Positions 60,496 through 64,000 of a stretch of DNA of 64,000 nucleotides are shown in pieces. Under the pieces are notes generated by a model, which made no database searches, was not told where the DNA came from, and saw only the letters and a program-made list of their open reading frames with translations. Origin of the DNA: Buxus sempervirens (taxonomy: Eukaryota; Streptophyta; Magnoliopsida; Buxales; Buxaceae); the NCBI GenBank assembly GCA_947561395.2, contig OX387183.1, positions 6,629,883 to 6,693,882 of the forward strand. The letters run 5' to 3'. How positions within the stretch are numbered: position 1 is the first letter of the stretch; each line of letters begins with the position of its first letter. The translations under genes and the position numbers were made by a program.

Positions 60496-60594
60496 ATCGT
60501 GAAAGCTTGCATATCTTTATAATTGATTATAAACGCATGTTGACCAAATACCACTCTTTCTGACAGAGCAACATTTTACAAATACAAATAGATC

Positions 60595-61260
60595 TTGTTT
60601 GGCATTAATTTTGATTTGGGAATGAGTTTCATGTCCCAAACGAGTTTGCAAAAGTTGAAGAAAGGTTAAGTTTGATGGGTGGCAAAGGGTAATTGATTCT
60701 TTTAAAGCTTATAAATATTATAAGTTTGCCAATATTTTAACCTAAAAGAAGTTTGATAGTCTGTCCTTGACATGTAAAGGAGTCTTTAAAGCAAGTTTCA
60801 AGTATATCATTCAGAATTTATAGATATTACAATTATGCCATCACAAATTTGCAAAACTAATTTGGAATATCCAAAAACAGGTGTTGGGTCAATTCCTATA
60901 GTGTATTTTTTTAAAATCATTTGGGGAAAACTCATCCCCAAAATGGAATGAAACACCTGTTTAATCCCTCAAACTCATTTCAAGCGAACTTGGCATTCAT
61001 TTTGGATTGAGAATTTCCCCAAATGAGTTTTAGGAGTTGAAGGTTAAGTTCGATGTTTGGTGAGGGAGATTTGATTCTTATAAAGCTTATTAACTTAAAA
61101 AAAGGTTTTCATAAATGACAAGTCTTCGTCATATAAAAGGGGTTTTAAAACAATTTTCAAGTATATCCTACAAAATTTACAGATATTATATGTATGCGAC
61201 TACACTTTCGCAAAAATCATTTTGAAAATCTAGAACCAGGTCTTGGGGTAATTTTAGCAC
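60595..61260. repeat. Two diverged tandem copies of the dispersed AT-rich repeat
   Basis: Copies start with TTGGCATTAATTTTGATTTGG (about 60,600) and TTGGCATTCATTTTGGATTG (about 60,990), ~390 bp apart. They share TTCTTxTAAAGCTTAT, TTCAAGTATATC and the ending CTTGGGGTAATTTTAG with the copies at 24,750 and 28,095. Confidence 0.6.
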
Positions 61261-61507
61261 CCGTTTGGTAACATTTTTTTTAAAAATAGTTTGAAAACTA
61301 AAAATAGTTCCAATTGTTTTTGGGTTTTTGAAAATAAGTAACAAGAAACCCGTTTGGTAACAATCACTGCTTTTTGGGTTTTTGAAAACAGGTGACAAGA
61401 AACTGTAGACACCCCAAAATTGCGCTGGGAAAATGATTAATAATTGGCAAAAATCATTCTTTCCTTTAAAACCAGCACACAATTTGAGAATTAAGCATTT
61501 TTTCTTG

Positions 61508-61652
61508 TACCCGACAACTCAGGTCGGATACAAACATATCCTTTTATATCCGACAGAAGTTGTCAGATACACACAGGCATTAATGTATCCGACAACATAT
61601 GTCGGATACATATATGTGCTCTTGTATCCGACCTGATATGTCGGATACAAGC
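61508..61652. repeat. 39-bp palindromic tandem repeats in the LTR
   Basis: Four units start at 61,508, 61,547, 61,586 and 61,625, exactly 39 bp apart. Each holds TATCCGACA and, about 6 bases on, TGTCGGATAC in inverse orientation, so each can form a hairpin. Confidence 0.88.
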
Positions 61653-61790
61653 TTTTTGCTCAAAATTAAGGTTTTCCTAGAGTTTTCACTTTTTACCATC
61701 ATATCCTTCATTAAAGGAGTGGAAATCTCGGAAATAGCCTTAGGGTTAAGTGTAGGGGGTTCTAGACATCATTTTGTGTCTAGCATCATG

Positions 61791-61830
61791 CAAACCCTAA
61801 ACCCTAAACCCTAGCCTTTGCCTATAAATA
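61791..61830 (+). promoter_or_regulatory. Telo-box and TATA box of the LTR
   Basis: AAACCCTAAACCCTAAACCC (about 61,793-61,812) is three telomere-type repeats, ~10 bases ahead of TATAAATAGG (61,823-61,832). In plants telo-boxes near start sites bind Myb/TRB-type factors; use here is inference. Confidence 0.7.
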
Positions 61831-63640
61831 GGAGGCTCCTTCTTAAGCAAATGGCCAATAAGTTGGAGATTGAAGAGCTCCGAGTGAAGAAGGGAACTGC
61901 TGCCGCACTGCTTCCAGAAACCCAGGTAAGCCTAAAATCCCTATTTATTTTTCTGTTCTTACATTCTAAGATTAGCTCTTTCTTCTATCTTTCTGTAGAA
62001 TAAGGCCTATTCTTTGTGCATGCAACCCCTTCCTCTACTCAAAGTACCTCAAGACTCCCCTTAGTCGTAAAACGTGAAGGCGGGATCTAGGGGAAACGAG
62101 ACTGAGGATTGATCCTTAGTGTTAGAACCCTATTGAAAAGCCTTTTGATTCTATGAAAACCGTTTCATACTCAAAGTACCCCAAGATTATCTCGAAGAAC
62201 CGTAAAACGGGGAGAGAGAACTAAGGGAAATGAGAATGGAACGGAACCCTAGGTTTTTTTAGAACCCCATTTGATTGATATGAATCCATATGTTGTTATG
62301 TTATGATTGAAGAAATGATTTTTACACATACACACATATTGCACTTGTTTTTGTCGGAATCGGTTTGTATTTCGGATCTATTGCATTCATTGTGATAGAT
62401 CTGGAATAAATAGCCCCAAACAATTCTGGGATATTTCTTAATGGTTTTCAACATGATTTCAAGCAAGTATTGAAGACCTCTCGGTTTTGGGCATTTTTGC
62501 TCAATTTTGGGGTTTTTGGCATATTCTCGCCAATCAGAGAGAATGGTGAGCCAAACTTGTGCCCTATTTCTTCCTAGAGGTTCTCCAACAATTTTTCAAG
62601 TGGTTTTGGTTTATATTGCACGGATCACACACATCTAATCACTGATTTGAATTGATTTTACTTAAAAGTGGCAAAACGGGACAGCAGCTGTACCCCAACT
62701 TCGGACACTCATAACTTCATCATCCGGATGAATTTTGGAGTGATTTCAGAGCCATGGGAAAGGTGAGGCTGTCTAGTTTATGCCTGCAAAATTTCATCAA
62801 TTTTTATGAAGTGGATTTTTGACACCACTCAGTCGAAGTTGATAGGTCAGTTCAGGTCTGATTGTAAAACCTGTCACTTTGACTGAGCGCCATGTGTTCG
62901 TTTTAAGTCCGATTCGAGTAATTTTTGTTTCTGTGCTTTCCATCAGAAGTATAATTTCAAATGCAGTTAGTTTCATAATTTTTTGATTCCATTTGTGTTG
63001 TGGGTGACCGATTTACTCAGAACTGCTCAAAAGCACTTTTCTGGGTTAATCTGTGATCCTCGGGGCCTATTCGGGAGGTCACCAAAGGCACATCCGGATG
63101 AATTTTTGTATGAGGCTAGTTTCATCTGAAAGATGGCTATACATACTTCATTCACACCAAATTTCATGGATTTATATGGAGCCAATTTTTCCAAATGAAT
63201 TTCCAAATTTGCTCACTTGTTACTTTTAACTATTTCCAGCAGCAGATTTCAAAAGAGCATAATTCCTAGGATTTTAACCGGATTTGATTGAAAATTTGCA
63301 TGAGTCTTCTATTTATCATAATCTTTCAAATGGATTTGGTTTGATTCAATTTAAATTGGATTTGAATGATTTCAAGACAAATGGCACTATCTTTTACCGA
63401 ATTTTCCGGATTTGTCTTAACTTGGTTTTATTCAAGTTTTGCCTTGATTTCCATCTAATGGTGATATCCCAGAAGTGATAATGACATAAAAGAGAATCTG
63501 GAATTTATTGGATTTCTCAGGTGGAAGTATCACACATTTGTTTAATACTTTTTTAAGGTTTTTGATTATTTTAGCAAGCTTTCTTATCTTTGAGCATGAA
63601 CAACACTTGGCAACCACCTTGTGTGGGTGAATGGGGATGC

Positions 63641-64000
63641 TGTAAAACCCCGTTTCGAGTAGAAAACAAAATAAAATAATAATGTTAGAGTAAAATAAAT
63701 TAACAGTCACAGTAAGGAAAATAAACAAAAATAACAGTAGATGAAAATATATATATCCACATATAGATGTTGGTGCTGGTTAAATCAAGTTTTATTATTT
63801 CTGGGAAACTTGTGGTCATCAGGGTTCACAAAAAAATAAAATAAATAAAAATATAATAAGGTGGAAATATTCGGCCCCGGGAATAAATAGAAATGGGCAA
63901 ATATTTGTAAATCCGGAAAACCCTGCACTAGTGAGGGGTAGAAAGGGGATTCTTAAAGAAAAGGGTGAATTAGGTTAAATCCGGGTGGTGTCTATATAAA
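63641..64000 (+). other. Possible start of a further LTR at the window edge
   Basis: TGTAAAACCCCGTTTCGAG at about 63,641 has the look of an LTR start, and TCTATATAAA at 63,991-64,000 could be its TATA box. The window ends before this can be tested. Confidence 0.3.

Larger units (their letters stand above)
61404..63640 (+). mobile_element. Start of an LTR retrotransposon, probably Ty3-gypsy (fossil, runs toward window end)
   Basis: The sequence opens TGTAGACACCCCAAAATTG, a common start of plant gypsy LTRs, and has a regulatory block with palindromic repeats, a telomere-like motif and a TATA box. A ~130-bp segment with CTCAAAGTACC and GTAAAACG repeats at about 62,036 and 62,170. Downstream words (TAACTTCATCATCCGGATGA) recall large Tat/Ogre-type LTRs, from memory. 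No gag or pol is reached and the second LTR is outside the window, so family and extent are provisional. Confidence 0.55.

Noticed and set aside
63284-63728. Short open frames near the window end
   Set aside because: Inside apparent LTR or leader sequence, no similarity recognised.

Overview
This is plant nuclear DNA from a flowering plant. The two host genes have GT-AG introns and encode angiosperm-type proteins, and the rest is mostly transposable elements of plant families (MULE, Ty1-copia, Ty3-gypsy, hAT, Helitron, L1 and RTE LINEs). I cannot name the species. Nothing is bacterial.

Layout. (1) 1-13,764: one giant Mutator-like element (MULE) bounded by ~120-bp terminal inverted repeats; the left one runs off the window. 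It carries a decayed MuDR-type transposase (+), a multi-exon gene joining an HMG box to a plant-mobile-domain-like region (+), a gene resembling the 'putative plant transposon protein' family (+), and an apparently intact nine-exon Ulp1/C48 SUMO-protease-like gene (-) with all catalytic residues. Between the genes lie unusual arrays: 42-bp and ~165-bp tandem repeats and about 20 copies of the palindrome CGATTAATCG. This is the most interesting part of the window and resembles the Ulp1-carrying 'Kaonashi' MULEs. (2) 14,540-22,540: a broken Ty1-copia element (-) with 5-bp target duplications. Its left LTR holds a hAT-like element, which holds a Mutator-type MITE; its gag region holds a ~1-kb solo LTR. 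(3) 22,077-28,760: two tandem copies of a ~3.32-kb segment, each with a copia LTR, an LRR receptor-kinase pseudogene (-) and a small Helitron-like insert. (4) 29,470-34,642: a mitochondrial ADP/ATP carrier gene (+) with a ~3-kb leader intron. (5) 35,968-51,268: the MIP3 gene (-), a Sec1/Munc18-like ER-tethering subunit, convergent with the carrier gene; seven coding exons, with an 8.8-kb third intron filled by RTE, L1 and Mutator-type insertions. (6) 51,990-57,546: a hAT-like repeat and a fairly young but broken Ty1-copia element with 232-bp LTRs upstream of MIP3. (7) 57,550-64,000: RTE and L1 remnants, a dispersed repeat family, and the start of an LTR element (probably Ty3-gypsy) with a 39-bp palindromic repeat array ahead of its TATA box.

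The two host genes are ordinary housekeeping genes: mitochondrial ATP export, and Golgi-to-ER vesicle tethering. The MULE genes look like a self-contained cargo set. Splice sites and exon phases were worked out by eye from the sequence; family assignments rest on recognised motifs, not on database searches.
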